This document shows positions 54,740 to 64,000 of a stretch of DNA of 64,000 nt, piece by piece. The notes beneath the pieces were generated by a model. That model had not been told where the DNA came from. It saw nothing but the letters and a program-made list of their open reading frames with translations, and ran no database searches. Source of the stretch: Pseudo-nitzschia pungens (Eukaryota > Bacillariophyta > Bacillariophyceae > Bacillariales > Bacillariaceae); the NCBI GenBank assembly GCA_037355855.1, contig CM074763.1:1674001-1738000 (forward strand), given 5' to 3'. Position numbers and translations under genes: made by a program. Position 1 is the first letter of the stretch. Each line of letters begins with the position of its first letter.

Positions 54740-56338
54740 TCACGTCGGAGGGTCGGGCACCAGCGTCGCGTTTCGCGTTTCCCGAAGATGCCTCCGCGCC
54801 AGGTAGTTGTGGAGGTATCCCTCGTAGACTCCCAGGCCCCGGGCGGCCTCCAGGTACCGCCGAAACGACGCGGTCGCGGTTTCGCTCCGGTTCATCGCCG
54901 CGGTGTCGATCGCGATCGGTGTCGGCGTTTGCGTCGACGTCGATGTCTCTCCGGCGGGGAGGCCCCCGCGCTCCGGATCGTCCGCGCCACCGAGCCGCCA
55001 CTCCTTCCACCGCACCTCGGAAGAATCCGACGGGTAGCTTCCCAGCACCAGCGCGAAGGACTTGGCATTCGGTGCGACGCCCGGGCCGGCCCGGAACCCC
55101 GTCCGAGAGGAATCCGGCCGCGGGCGTTTGCCGAGCCTCTCGCCGGTGTTTTTGGCGCCTCCGGAGTCGTGGTTCCCCCCGGTCGAAACCAACGGTGACG
55201 ACGACGAGGGTGGTGGTGGTGGTGGCGGTGGTAATGATGAGGATGATGAGATCATGGCGTCCAACAAAAACTGGGCATCCGGAATGGATCCGGGGTGGGA
55301 CACCAGGGCTTGCAGGACCTTGTTGTACTGAAGGATCCGAGCGGTTTTGGTGTTGGTTTGCGCTTCGGTTTCCACGCTGGTCAATCGGGGGTCGGATTCC
55401 ATCGCTCGAAGTACTTCGAGGGAGCGGAGCGCGCGTTCCCGGGGACCGCCGGGCGGAGTTCCCTTCTCCTCCGCTTCTTCTTGCCCCGTCAGTTCCAGCA
55501 GAAGGTGGATCACGGTTGCGTAGGGTTCCACCGTGCGCCGCATTGGAGCAGCGGGGGACGGTTCGTCATTCTCGTTTTCGTTCTCGTTTTCGTTCTGTGT
55601 CGTGTCCTGGTGTTGGTCGTCTGCTTCGTCATTGCTGCCTCCCGGGGGCATTGTGCTGCCGCTTTCGCTGCCGCCGCGTTCCTCCGCAACGGATCGATCG
55701 TGGCGGTTCAGGATTCGGATCGTCTCCGTCATTCCTTCGACGATGCGGTTTGTTGCCGACGCCAGCGTCTCGACCGGTTGGATCCTCTGTCGTTGCCGTT
55801 GTCGCTGCCTCCGCTGGCTCTGGATTTCTCTGTAGGCATCCATGTAGGCCTCCAAGACGGCGAGGTAGGCGTCTTCGTTCAGCGCGCGGAAGGGACTCCG
55901 GATGGTCCGCTCCCGGAGGCCGTGCCGGAGACGGTCCGCGGTTTCCAGCAGCGCCGGGAGACGGTTGCCGCTCCCGGTTGGCATTGCGGCGGAAGAATCG
56001 GGTTCGACTCCGTCTCCGTCTCCGTCCGGATCGTCGCAGCGGCTGCTCCAAAAGCGCGAGCCGCCGGCGTCGGATTTCCCGCCGCGATCGCGTCGGTGTC
56101 TGCGTCTGAATCCGAATCCGAATCCGGGTCCATGGTACGAGTATTGGTTGGTCGAGGAATCGACACCGATGGTCGTTCTGTGCGTGGCAGAGAGTCTCAC
56201 AAATGCAGAGGCACGAGAACAATCTCCGGAACGGTGATTGTAGCCACCGACTGTCGTTGGTACTGCGGCAATGCCTAGTAGAAACAGCAGCAGCCAGAGT
56301 TGGATTGTGGTTCGTGTCGTCACCTCTTGTTGCGGCAT
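54740..56338 (-). CDS. Probable plastid-targeted PPR-like helical-repeat protein
   Basis: The frame is open from 56491, but the ATG at 56338 (MPQQEVTTRTT) is preferred. It puts a hydrophobic stretch (IQLWLLLFLLGIAAVPTTV) at the N-terminus, followed by CSRASAFVRL, an ASAF plastid-entry motif. The mature part has several segments of paired-helix character resembling pentatricopeptide repeats: NEDAYLAVLEAYMDAYREIQ, PYATVIHLLLELTG, LQYNKVLQALVSHPG with DAQFLLDAMIS, and NAKSFALVLGSYP. They are separated by low-complexity inserts (an NENENEN run, polyproline, poly-Arg/Gln). PPR proteins bind organelle RNA; assignment here rests on helical pattern, not on a clear consensus. The length is 532 residues. 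The last residues (ATLVPDPPT) may be the real end, or an intron may hide more repeats. Confidence 0.6.
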   Translation of the reverse strand: MPQQEVTTRTTIQLWLLLFLLGIAAVPTTVGGYNHRSGDCSRASAFVRLSATHRTTIGVDSSTNQYSYHGPGFGFGFRRRHRRDRGGKSDAGGSRFWSSRCDDPDGDGDGVEPDSSAAMPTGSGNRLPALLETADRLRHGLRERTIRSPFRALNEDAYLAVLEAYMDAYREIQSQRRQRQRQRQRIQPVETLASATNRIVEGMTETIRILNRHDRSVAEERGGSESGSTMPPGGSNDEADDQHQDTTQNENENENENDEPSPAAPMRRTVEPYATVIHLLLELTGQEEAEEKGTPPGGPRERALRSLEVLRAMESDPRLTSVETEAQTNTKTARILQYNKVLQALVSHPGSIPDAQFLLDAMISSSSSLPPPPPPPPSSSSPLVSTGGNHDSGGAKNTGERLGKRPRPDSSRTGFRAGPGVAPNAKSFALVLGSYPSDSSEVRWKEWRLGGADDPERGGLPAGETSTSTQTPTPIAIDTAAMNRSETATASFRRYLEAARGLGVYEGYLHNYLARRHLRETRNATLVPDPPT

Positions 56339-57126
56339 GGCATTGTTTCGTTGCCCGTGTCGTACCGTAGTTCGTGGCGCCAGTGGTTCGTCCGAGTATG
56401 TGGTTGGTCGTTGGCTCCATGAAAGCAACCAAAGACTTTGGTTTGCGTTGGTGATGACGACGGCTACATCTATTGTGCAACTCTCAGTCATGCCTTACTT
56501 CGTGTACAAGCGTTTCAGGAACGGTATTGTAATCTTACGACGTACTTCGTACACACAAAAGTAAAGTTTATTTCGAAATCGTTGTGATGACACGATGATT
56601 GTGGATCTTTTCTCTTTCCTGAAAGATCTTCTTGCGTTAACTTGTTACGTACGAAGGACGTACGAATAGTTGGTATTGGTACAATGTACGTACTTCAAGC
56701 TGCATTGTTAGGGCTGTTGTTATTGTTACATGTAAGTCTTACGTAATACCGGTACGTAGCAGAAAAAAAAACAAATCCCACCGTCCCCCTTTCTTGAGAA
56801 AACGATGTGAGTGAGTCGAGTCGGAGCTGAAGATGTCCAATAAGCACGAAGATAGTGATCGATGGGTATCGAACATCGAACATCGGAACAAACACGACAC
56901 CGGACACCAAGAATAGCACGCAGCGTTATTGCTTCGCATTATTTCTTCGTCGCCGCGACTGATCACTGTGATTAGTGCTAACTATTGGTTCATTCCCTCA
57001 CTTTGATTCATCGATTGATTGCTTCATCGATTGATTGATTGATTGACCGAGTGATTGACTGATTACCGCACGACAGGCATTAGTATTAGTATTTTACTTT
57101 TATTCATCGGAAGGAAGTTTTTGTGG
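56339..57126. other. Bidirectional promoter-type spacer
   Basis: Lies between two genes transcribed away from each other. GTA words at 56540-56560, 56640-56700 and 56735-56755 (GTACGTACTTC, CCGGTACG) and a GATT run at 57010-57060 just before the plus-strand gene. No coding frame is supported. Confidence 0.5.
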
Positions 57127-58762
57127 ATGGATCGTGATTCCAAAACCCATTCCCACAACACAAACAACAAGAGCACCGAAATCGAAATCGAAATCGAAAC
57201 CGCCCCGTCCCTTCCCCCGCAGTACCGCAGCATCGCACGATCCATCATCACCACAAACCCGACGCTGACAGCAACCCCAAGCATGTCGTCTTCGCCGTCG
57301 TCTTCGCCGTCGCCGTCTCTCAAAGCCCTGGACGAGGCAGTGAAGCGCGTCCTCCAAAACAATTTCGATGCCGACTCCAAGACCTGCTTCCTGACGCTGC
57401 TCAAGATCCTCGACAACGTCCTCCAGCAGCCGCACAATCCAAAGGTCCGAACCCTGCGGACCCAGAACCAGGCCATTCGGTCCAGGATCGTCGACCGGCA
57501 GGGGCACCACGTCCTGCTGGCCTGCGGGTTCGTCTTTGTCCTGGAGCCCGCACCGAGCGGAATCGGCGTTGCTACCGGCATCGGTACCGGCATCGGCACC
57601 CGGCAGCCGGAAGAAAAACTGGTCCTGCGCGAGGATCGCGAGGACACGGAGCTCCTGGTGAAAGCCCGGCACACACTGGCAAGAATCGCCGTGATGGAAC
57701 TCGGAGCCAAGGCCGAAACGATGCCGAAATTCCGACCCCCGCCTCCCCGGGAAAGGGTGGCGTCCTCGTCGTCGCCTTCCTCCGGTGGACCTTCCGGAGG
57801 ATTCGACGTCTACAAGGGAAACCGGTTCGACGGACAATCGGCGTCGGTGGGAACGAACCTGGGGGCACCGGCCAACTGGAAATCCAAGACGGAACAGGAG
57901 CTGGCCGAATTGAAGCGACGGGAGGAAAAACTCCAGCGAGAATTGTTGGCGGAACGGGGGAAGAACAGCAGCAGCAGCAGCAACAACAACAACAATTCAA
58001 AGTCCAGCACCCCTTCCCTCGACCGCCAATGGACCGTGATAATGCCGGGGCGGGCCGCATCCCCCGGGCAAGCGGCGGCAACCGCGCCTTCCAGCCAGTC
58101 GACGCGGGGCGACTCGCAGCTCCTGGCCTCCCACTTTCAAAAGCAGCACGCCTCGCGGGCCGCGGCCGAACAGAGGGGATTCACCACCAAGGCCATGCGG
58201 GAGCCTGGAACGCCTCCGCAAGACCAAGGTCTATTCCCACACGCAGCTGGCCCTGGCCTTTCCGGACGCGGTCGTGATCAAGGCCAATTTCGCAACGCGA
58301 GAGACAATCTCGGCGGTCCTCGACGGCCTCTGCTCCGAGGTGCTGTCGCCGGACGTGGTTTCGGCGTCGGCGTCGGCATCCGCATCGCCGTCGTCGCTGC
58401 TGGAACTCTACCAAACCCCACCCCGGACCGTACTGGATCCATGCAAGAATCTCACCGAGCTGGGACTCGTCCCGGCGGCCAGGATCTACGTCGGATGGAA
58501 GAGGAAACCACCGGCGTCATTGTCGTCGTCGTCGTCGTCTTCTTCGCCGGGGTGGTACCTGCGGCCCGAGCGACTGGGTTCCACTCCGGACCTTCCGGCC
58601 GCTATGCCCACCTCCGTGGCCGTTGCGGCCGCTGCCAAGGGTGCCACCACCGGTTCCAAATCGGGTGCCGCCGCCAACAACAACAACAACAATCCTCCGC
58701 GCAAGAAAAAAACCAAGGCCGAAAAGGAGGCGGCCCTGATGAAACGCATGCTGGGAAAGTAA
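57127..58762 (+). pseudogene. PUB-UBX domain protein (UBXN6/PUX-like), interrupted by one extra base
   Basis: The first part (57127-58203; an internal ATG at 57283 is also possible) has a PUB domain (LDEAVKRVLQNN, CFLTLLKILDNVLQQPHNPK), then FDVYKGNRFDGQSASVGTNLG and a coiled coil (KTEQELAELKRREEKLQREL). At 58204 one C is surplus: the frame reads KAMRE and then loses its family, whereas frame +1 from 58205 continues with LERLRKTKVYSHTQLALAFP, a UBX domain ending in LTELGLVPAARIYVGW and a basic tail (KKKTKAEKEAALMKRMLGK). Together the halves make a complete 544-residue protein. PUB and UBX domains bind the AAA ATPase p97/Cdc48, so this should be a p97 adaptor in ubiquitin-dependent protein handling. 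A sequencing or assembly error is likelier than true inactivation, since both halves look conserved. Confidence 0.82.
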
Positions 58763-59519
58763 AACAAACCATCGCGACGACACAACACAACACGACAAAA
58801 GAACACAACAAGACTCACGCATTTTGGACTCACGCAACCGGTTGCCTTGCCCGCTCGCCGAATACTACTATTACTACTACTACTCATGCTCATACCACGC
58901 CAAATCTCTCCGATGCCGCATTGCGAATGCTACTGCTGTCGTTCGATTCTATTGCGCGTACCGTACCGTACCGTACCGTGCTGCAAAGCAGAGATGGTCA
59001 AAACGCGAAGAGGGATCCAAGCGCATTGCGCAAGGGGTGCCGAGCCGTAGCGTGTTGGGGTCGGTTAGGTTCTGCAACGGAGCCTCGTTGTGATGCATCT
59101 GCGGGCGTAACCAGTGTTTAAGATGCGGATACAAAATGTAGTAGATAATAGTAATAATGGTTTCGGTGCACCATTATTGGGTTCGCAAAACATACGATTG
59201 CACTGCAGAGGACCCACAAATGAACAATACTTATTGTTATTTTAATTAATAGAACAATATAATACTGTAACAACAATGATGATAACTTGCACCGAGTAGG
59301 TGAAGCAGCAACCATTATTATTATTTATTTGTGCGTGTGTTGCATTCGCTCGAAGTATTGGGAAGAGAAGCGGCAAATAGTTGTAGCGCGCTACGGAATT
59401 CCGAGCGGCTAGGTGCGGGAAGTCCAGGCACCGATGCCCGCGCGAACCCGAGGACGGGTGTTGGGATTCCCGTGCAAAGGTCGACGAGCTCGAGCGTCCT
59501 TGCGCCCGCGTGTGGGTCG
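58763..59519. other. 3' spacer with short repeats
   Basis: Contains a (GTACC)n run at 58957-58979, an ACTACT run at 58863-58884 and an AT-rich part at 59220-59330. No gene is supported. Confidence 0.45.
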
Positions 59520-60705
59520 TCACAGGCGGTCGTTCGGAGCCGGGTGCCCCCGCGTCCGCTCCGCAACCGGGATGTCGACCCGGAGATGAACCGGGCGACG
59601 AGTCCGGACTTGTCTGGGACTCAAACCGGGCCTTCCGATCGGTGATGATGATGGATACATGCGGGGCTTCGAGCTGTTACCGGAATACGAAGGACATACT
59701 GGAACTTCGAGCGGGGACCGGACCTGGAACCTGAGATGTAGTACGCGTGGAGATGAACTGGGCAGTTGGCTTGGACCAGTGCTGAGACTCAAGCTGGGAC
59801 TCATGCTTGGTGATGATGATGGATACATGCTGGGTTTCCGAGCTGGGACTGCGCCGAGAGCTGGGCAACGAGCTTGGATTAGCATTGGGATTCAAACTGG
59901 GCCCCATACTTTGTGACGACGATGGATGCGAGCTTGGCTTGGAGCTTGGAAAAGAGCTAGGAATCGCGCCGGGAAATGAGCTCGTTTCAGAGCTTGGCCA
60001 ATCCTGTATCTGGGAAATGAGCTCGAAATAGAGCTTGGACACTCGTTATTACACCAGACAGAACCATGCTTTGGATCAAAAAATAACACCCAGAATTTCG
60101 AAAGGCGTTGAGCAACACCCAATGATTCAGTTGTGGAAATATCGTGTCACCCCAAGAAAACAAGTACAGTATTGATTGATCCTCTGAAAACGATTTCCTT
60201 CTTGTTTTAAACTTTGAAAGCGTTCCATCCGTTGAGGGAATGATTGAAAGACGCTGCGAAAAGTTAACATCCCATTCTTGTATTCAACTTGCCGAGCATT
60301 CCATTCGTTGTGGGACTGGTTGAAAGAAGCTGCAAATGCGAACATTTCTTCCATAGAAGTCACGTCCAAAACGTTTCATGCGTTGGTAGCTGGTTGAAAG
60401 AAGGAATCATCTGCAAATCGGAACAGTGTTGATATCTTTTGAAAATTCGAAACGTCCCAACACTCCAAAGGGTCACTGAAGGTATTTAATCCGTGAAAAG
60501 CATTACTCATAACAAACACACCTGACACATCCCAACACTTCATCATCGGGGCAGTTCGATTTTGACACATATCAGGACACGTGATCCTGAATTGAATTCC
60601 AAGAATTGATTGCGATGAATGAGCGCACGGGCAACGTGGAGCACAATCCACCTTAGCAGAACTGCCGCGCAGAATGGAGCAAGGAAGGTCGCAACAAGGA
60701 CACAT
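59520..60705 (-). pseudogene. Decayed BspA-like (DUF285) protein with a PSxxPS stalk
   Basis: Read on the minus strand, pieces in different frames keep the order of a known architecture. From 60705: MKCWDVSGVFVMSNAFHGLN, then ECWDVSNFQKISTLF; in the next frame MDVTSMEEMFAFAASFNQSH and further degenerate FQSF/FNQ units. These are the WDVSxVxxMxxMF..A.sFNQ repeats of BspA-type leucine-rich proteins (DUF285). From 60042 to 59520, in two further frames, come PSSFPSSKPSSHPSSSQS and YPSSSPSMSPSLSLS, a Pro/Ser stalk. Stops and frame changes separate every piece, so the gene is broken. Intact relatives are secreted or wall-associated surface proteins. The recurring GAT-GAT-GAT ATG-like phrase (TGATGATGATGGATACATGC) in the stalk is duplicated twice. 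Confidence 0.65.
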
Positions 60706-62161
60706 CCAAGAGTTGAAAATGTACTTCTGATTAATGAGAACCGAGTAGAATAGAAATGACTGATATCAAGAATTGATTGGGTTCAATGAAGCAGCAAGTA
60801 GATATGGTGGCAACAGGTAGACCAAAATCAAGTTCAAAACTGTATTTCTTACCGCACTGTAGAGTTGCTGAAAACAGAACACTTTTGAAACAATTGCACC
60901 TCTGTTTGCAAATCAACACAGCAACAATAGCAACAAAATTTGCTTAGTAAGAGAGAAAGGAAAATATTAGAGAATAGAAGAAGAGTGTCACGTCAATTAA
61001 TGTAAACAAAATCTGACCAAATGGAGCTCTGCTTCATTGGGTATGAGTATGAGCAGGAGTACAGATTGGGTAGTCGTTGAAAGGGAAGAGCAGAGCACAA
61101 GGGCAGGATTTCTTTAAATAGATGTGCTCAAGTGTCAATCGTCTCTGAAGGCTACATTTCCAGTGCCAACTGTCATTGAAGAAGGCCTGGACATGCTTGG
61201 GTGACGATCATCTCCAAGGGGGCACTTCTCGATTTTCGATCAAGAATCGTCGTCAACAGGCAGTGAACACTGTCGAACGAAGATCGACAATGGTCTTAGA
61301 AGGGGGCATTCTCGAGCGTCGATAGCTATTCGTCATCGAAACGGATCATTGTCGAGTAAGAATAGTATTCGAACTGAATATTCTGACGGACGATCAAAGG
61401 GAGCATTGTCGAGCGATGATCCACAAAAGTCTCCGAAGGGGATATTCTTGAGCGTCCATCGTTAATCGTCTTCGAAAGGGATCATTGATGAGCAGCAATA
61501 GTCTTCGACAGAGACATTCTCGATTATCGATCATTTAGGAGAGAAGTGTTCTTGAGTATGGATCATGTTCGAAGTGGAGCGATCTAGAGTATCGATCGCC
61601 TTCGAAGGAGAGATTCTCAATTTTAGATCATCTTCGAACAAGACGTTCATGAATATGGATCTCCTTCCAAGGAAATGTAATCGAGTGTGGTTCGTCTTCG
61701 AATGAGGCATTCTCGATTGTGGATCTAAATCGTGACACTCGGTTGAATGAAGGTGGTTTTCTTTTCAGTCATGCCCATTTTAAGAGTGTGAAATCTATTA
61801 TTGTCGAGTACGGAGTATTTATGATACGTGTACTTTGATACAAAGAATAATAATCGCAAGATTCTTAATATAAAGATGATGATAATAATATAACCCCATT
61901 CAAAAAGATGTATTTGGCGTTGCACAGTGACTCCCTATTCGTTGGTTCGTTCGTTTGCGGAGGTACAGCATTGCAATTCCATGTTGTGGTTCGGGCAGTG
62001 TGATTAATGATGGTCGTTGGTTTCCTCTTGCGTGCCACGCTTCACTACATTCGATGTCGACACTCTCAAATACCCGCGCATGGCATACCCCATCCGCACT
62101 CTCGCTTTGCTTTGCATCGTTCCATGCGGCGTGGCGTAGCCTGGCTCTTCTGCTGCTCGGC
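60706..62161. other. Intergenic DNA with degenerate 32-33 bp repeats
   Basis: No gene is supported. 60730-61130 is ordinary AT-rich sequence, perhaps the former promoter and 5' part of the pseudogene. 61130-61735 is a repeat field. From 61740 the sequence is the 3' flank of the cysteine-rich protein gene. Confidence 0.45.
61130..61735. repeat. Degenerate tandem-repeat field, unit about 32-33 bp
   Basis: A core reading roughly GATCGTCTTCGAAGGGGGCA followed by TTCTCGAGTATG recurs about every 32-33 bp: for example GATCATGTTCGAAGTGGAGC (61561), GATCGCCTTCGAAGGAGAGA (61595), GATCATCTTCGAACAAGACG (61627) and TTCGTCTTCGAATGAGGCAT (61690). Copies differ at many positions and some are shortened, so this is an old array. 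The period is not a multiple of three and no frame remains open through it. Confidence 0.8.
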
Positions 62162-62953
62162 TCATTCCCAGTTCGTAGCATTCGTCCCCGCAGCGGCGTA
62201 GGAGTCCGTACATTCCAGGGTGCACTCGTCGGTCAGCAACCGGATCAGATCGTCAGCCGTCGTTGTTGGGAGCACGGGGGCTGAATCCTCGCTGGCCCAG
62301 TGCTCCTTACGGTCCGGTTCGTTGTGTTCCAGGAGGTCGACCAGCAACCAGCACTCGTACAGTTCCATGATGGCTTCCTCGCAGCTCGGACAGCAATTGG
62401 TGACGGGGCAGATCGGGGCCTGTAGCTGCGAACAGGTAGCGCCATAATCGTCTTGCTCCATCAGGAGAGTCTCCATATTGGGCGGCTTGAAGTAGTACAA
62501 AAAGGAGCCCAGTGACGACGAGGAAGAAGATGATTCGTCGCTCTCACTCTCGCTTTCGGCGGGAACGCATCCTGCGCACTCCTCGAGATTATCCAGCCAG
62601 CAGGGCAGGAGGTCGTCCAGGTGCTCGGAACACTCAGTCGGCAAAAATCGAGGGAGATTAGGACGCATCCGCATGGGATCTTCGATTAAGCGACCGCCCA
62701 CCGTCGTTGTTGGGGGAGTGTTTAGGTCTTGTTCCTTGTCGTCTTGGTCGTTGGTGCTGGCGTTGGTGCTGGTACTGCTACTTGTTCCACCATTGTTGTA
62801 TGGGGGAGGATCCGAAAAGGTCACGCCAGAGATTGGCAATTTCTTCGCCTCGGCAAACAATTGGGCAGTGGGTAGGACGGCAAAGATCAGCGCCAGGATC
62901 CATATCGACAGGATCTGCACGGGTGCACGGGAGGAGTTGCGACTGCGTGCCAT
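62162..62953 (-). CDS. Secreted cysteine-rich protein, unknown function
   Basis: I start at the ATG at 62953 (MARSRNSSRAPVQ); the open frame extends to 63025 but has only a TTG there. The product has 263 residues with a signal peptide (ILSIWILALIFAVLPTAQLF). A Ser/Thr/Asn-rich linker follows. There are then two clusters of cysteines around an acidic Ser-rich insert (ESESESDESSSSSS): ECSEHLDDLLPCWLDNLEEC and CPVTNCCPSCEEAIMELYEC, plus DECTLEC near the end. Twelve cysteines in total in the mature part would allow six disulphides. I do not recognise the family; a small secreted or wall-associated protein is likely. Neighbouring genes give no clue. Confidence 0.75.
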   Translation of the reverse strand: MARSRNSSRAPVQILSIWILALIFAVLPTAQLFAEAKKLPISGVTFSDPPPYNNGGTSSSTSTNASTNDQDDKEQDLNTPPTTTVGGRLIEDPMRMRPNLPRFLPTECSEHLDDLLPCWLDNLEECAGCVPAESESESDESSSSSSSLGSFLYYFKPPNMETLLMEQDDYGATCSQLQAPICPVTNCCPSCEEAIMELYECWLLVDLLEHNEPDRKEHWASEDSAPVLPTTTADDLIRLLTDECTLECTDSYAAAGTNATNWE

Positions 62954-64000
62954 GTTTGTGTGTAGGTGCCCTTCTCGATGATGGAAGCGTGGTGGTACGG
63001 GCAGCAGCGTTGTTTTGCGGTGCAATAGTGATCAAAGTTCTATCGCGGTGTGATGATTCCCTGGTAGGGCTGAATACACTGCAACAATTCTGTTCTTTCG
63101 CCGCTTTCGTCTCAACTATTGATGAAAGAAAGAAAATCTCTTTTCACTTAGTGTTTTGTGTGGGAAGCTGTCACCGGTGCACGTACGATACTCGTAATCG
63201 ACAGTTTACTGTTGTTTTTCAGTGAATTTCATTCTTTGGATACGAGTGCCGATTAATCAGACAACTGCTTACATACTGTAAGTAGTAGTGATACTTGTAT
63301 GGTGGTTCATTCCTTCATTTTTCGTATTTCCGATGCGGTGCAATTTCGAACGAATACTCATGATCTTCGAATAAGTAAGCTCAATTAGTGGTGGTGTGAC
63401 TGATGTCGGATTACACGTCGGCGACCTCGTTTTTTTGAAATTTGAATTGGTGCCGGTTCAAGGTCCAAAATCGCCGCACCTACCGATTCCTACGGTACCG
63501 GTACGGTAGAGCCACATGCCGATGCGTCGTCAGCAGACACGGCAGGGCCAACTCGCCCAATCGGTCCTAAGCCTCAAAAGAAAAATACGTACGAAGTATA
63601 TCTTTATACCCTATTACGCTACGTATGGTACTTTCGTCTACTGACTGGAGAAAGGTGACTGGTGAAAGGGAGAAAGCTCCCTCCCGTCCAAAAATTACGA
63701 ACTCGACATACTTTGTAGTATGAAGTACGTACGATGTACGTACTGGTACAACTACAAGTACGAGATCTCAATTTCCGGTACCGGTAGAGTAAATTAATAG
63801 AAGTACTTCGTACTACCGTACGTAATACGAAGTAGATTACTACGAAGTAATCTTACTTCATACGAAGTACACGTTATCGAAATACCACACCAAGCGTGGT
63901 ACTTGTACGGTGAATACGTAGGTGCGTACTGTCGGTTTTTGGAGCTGGTCTTGAGTCTTTTTGTGTCGGTGTAGTAAAGCGACGGCTACGATTGGAGGCA
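62954..64000. other. Intergenic DNA at the window end, GTA-word block
   Basis: 63470-63510 and 63590-63930 are dense in CGGTACCGGTACGG, TACGTACGAAGTA, AGTACGTACGATGTACGTACT and TTACTTCGTAG. No gene is supported. The block may continue past the window. Confidence 0.5.

Noticed and set aside
54026..56278. Long plus-strand frames opposite the PPR-like gene (up to 458 codons)
   Set aside because: High GC removes stops from all frames; only the minus strand has a targeting sequence and helical-repeat text.
61130..61735. Repeat field as a coding repeat protein
   Set aside because: Period is not a multiple of three and stops occur in all frames.
1..64000. tRNA, rRNA or CRISPR array
   Set aside because: I looked for GGTTCGAATCC-type B boxes with paired stems and for regularly spaced identical repeats with unique spacers; none was convincing. 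Tandem arrays present are microsatellites or degenerate minisatellites.

Overview
This is nuclear DNA from a eukaryotic microalga, most likely a diatom. Three lines of evidence support that. First, there are short GT-AG introns whose splicing restores reading frames exactly. Second, three proteins begin with a signal peptide followed directly by an alanine-phenylalanine motif (SNA|FAQ, VDA|FLS, ASA|FVR), the usual entry tag for the four-membrane plastid of diatoms. Third, several products are of diatom type: a secreted lysine/serine/acid-rich protein resembling silica-associated proteins, a short PGFQCRHC zinc-binding module, secreted CGC-x2-CT modules on Ser/Thr/Pro stalks, and a BspA-like pseudogene with a PS-rich stalk. 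The species cannot be named from sequence alone.

Layout. 0-6.4 kb: a probable plastid protein (minus, 1956-2639), an unknown protein (plus, 3736-4890) and an unknown Arg/Ser-rich protein (minus, 5526-6239). 9.3-19.1 kb: two members of one unnamed gene family (9349-10746 minus, 17820-19142 plus) flank a five-exon CLC chloride channel/transporter (13025-15762). 20.9-24.0 kb: a membrane-anchored DUF1971/YeaR-like protein and, convergent to it, a large zinc-binding-module protein. 26.0-35.5 kb: four minus-strand units, namely an endonuclease/exonuclease/phosphatase-fold protein, a weakly supported small spliced gene, protein phosphatase 1 inhibitor-2, and the secreted acidic/lysine-rich protein. 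38.9-48.7 kb: the decapping enzyme DCP2 (two exons) and a 1500-residue secreted CEMIP/TMEM2-like G8/beta-helix/EGF protein (five exons). 49-59 kb: visibly more GC-rich and full of pentanucleotide microsatellites, with a plastid double-cupin protein, a plastid PPR-like protein and a PUB-UBX protein interrupted by one extra base. 59.5-63 kb: a decayed BspA-like pseudogene, a field of degenerate repeats of about 32-33 bp, and a small secreted 12-cysteine protein.

The genes are monocistronic and show no single shared pathway. Housekeeping functions (decapping, PP1 control, p97/ubiquitin adaptor, anion transport) alternate with lineage-specific secreted or plastid proteins.

The spacers are unusual. 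They are built largely from a few recurring words (GTAAGGTTAC/GTAACCTTAC, TACTTCGTAC, CGGTACCGG) and from CTAGTAGTACTAG-type trinucleotide islands. They also hold three copies of a palindromic element of about 95 bp that looks like a miniature inverted-repeat transposon.
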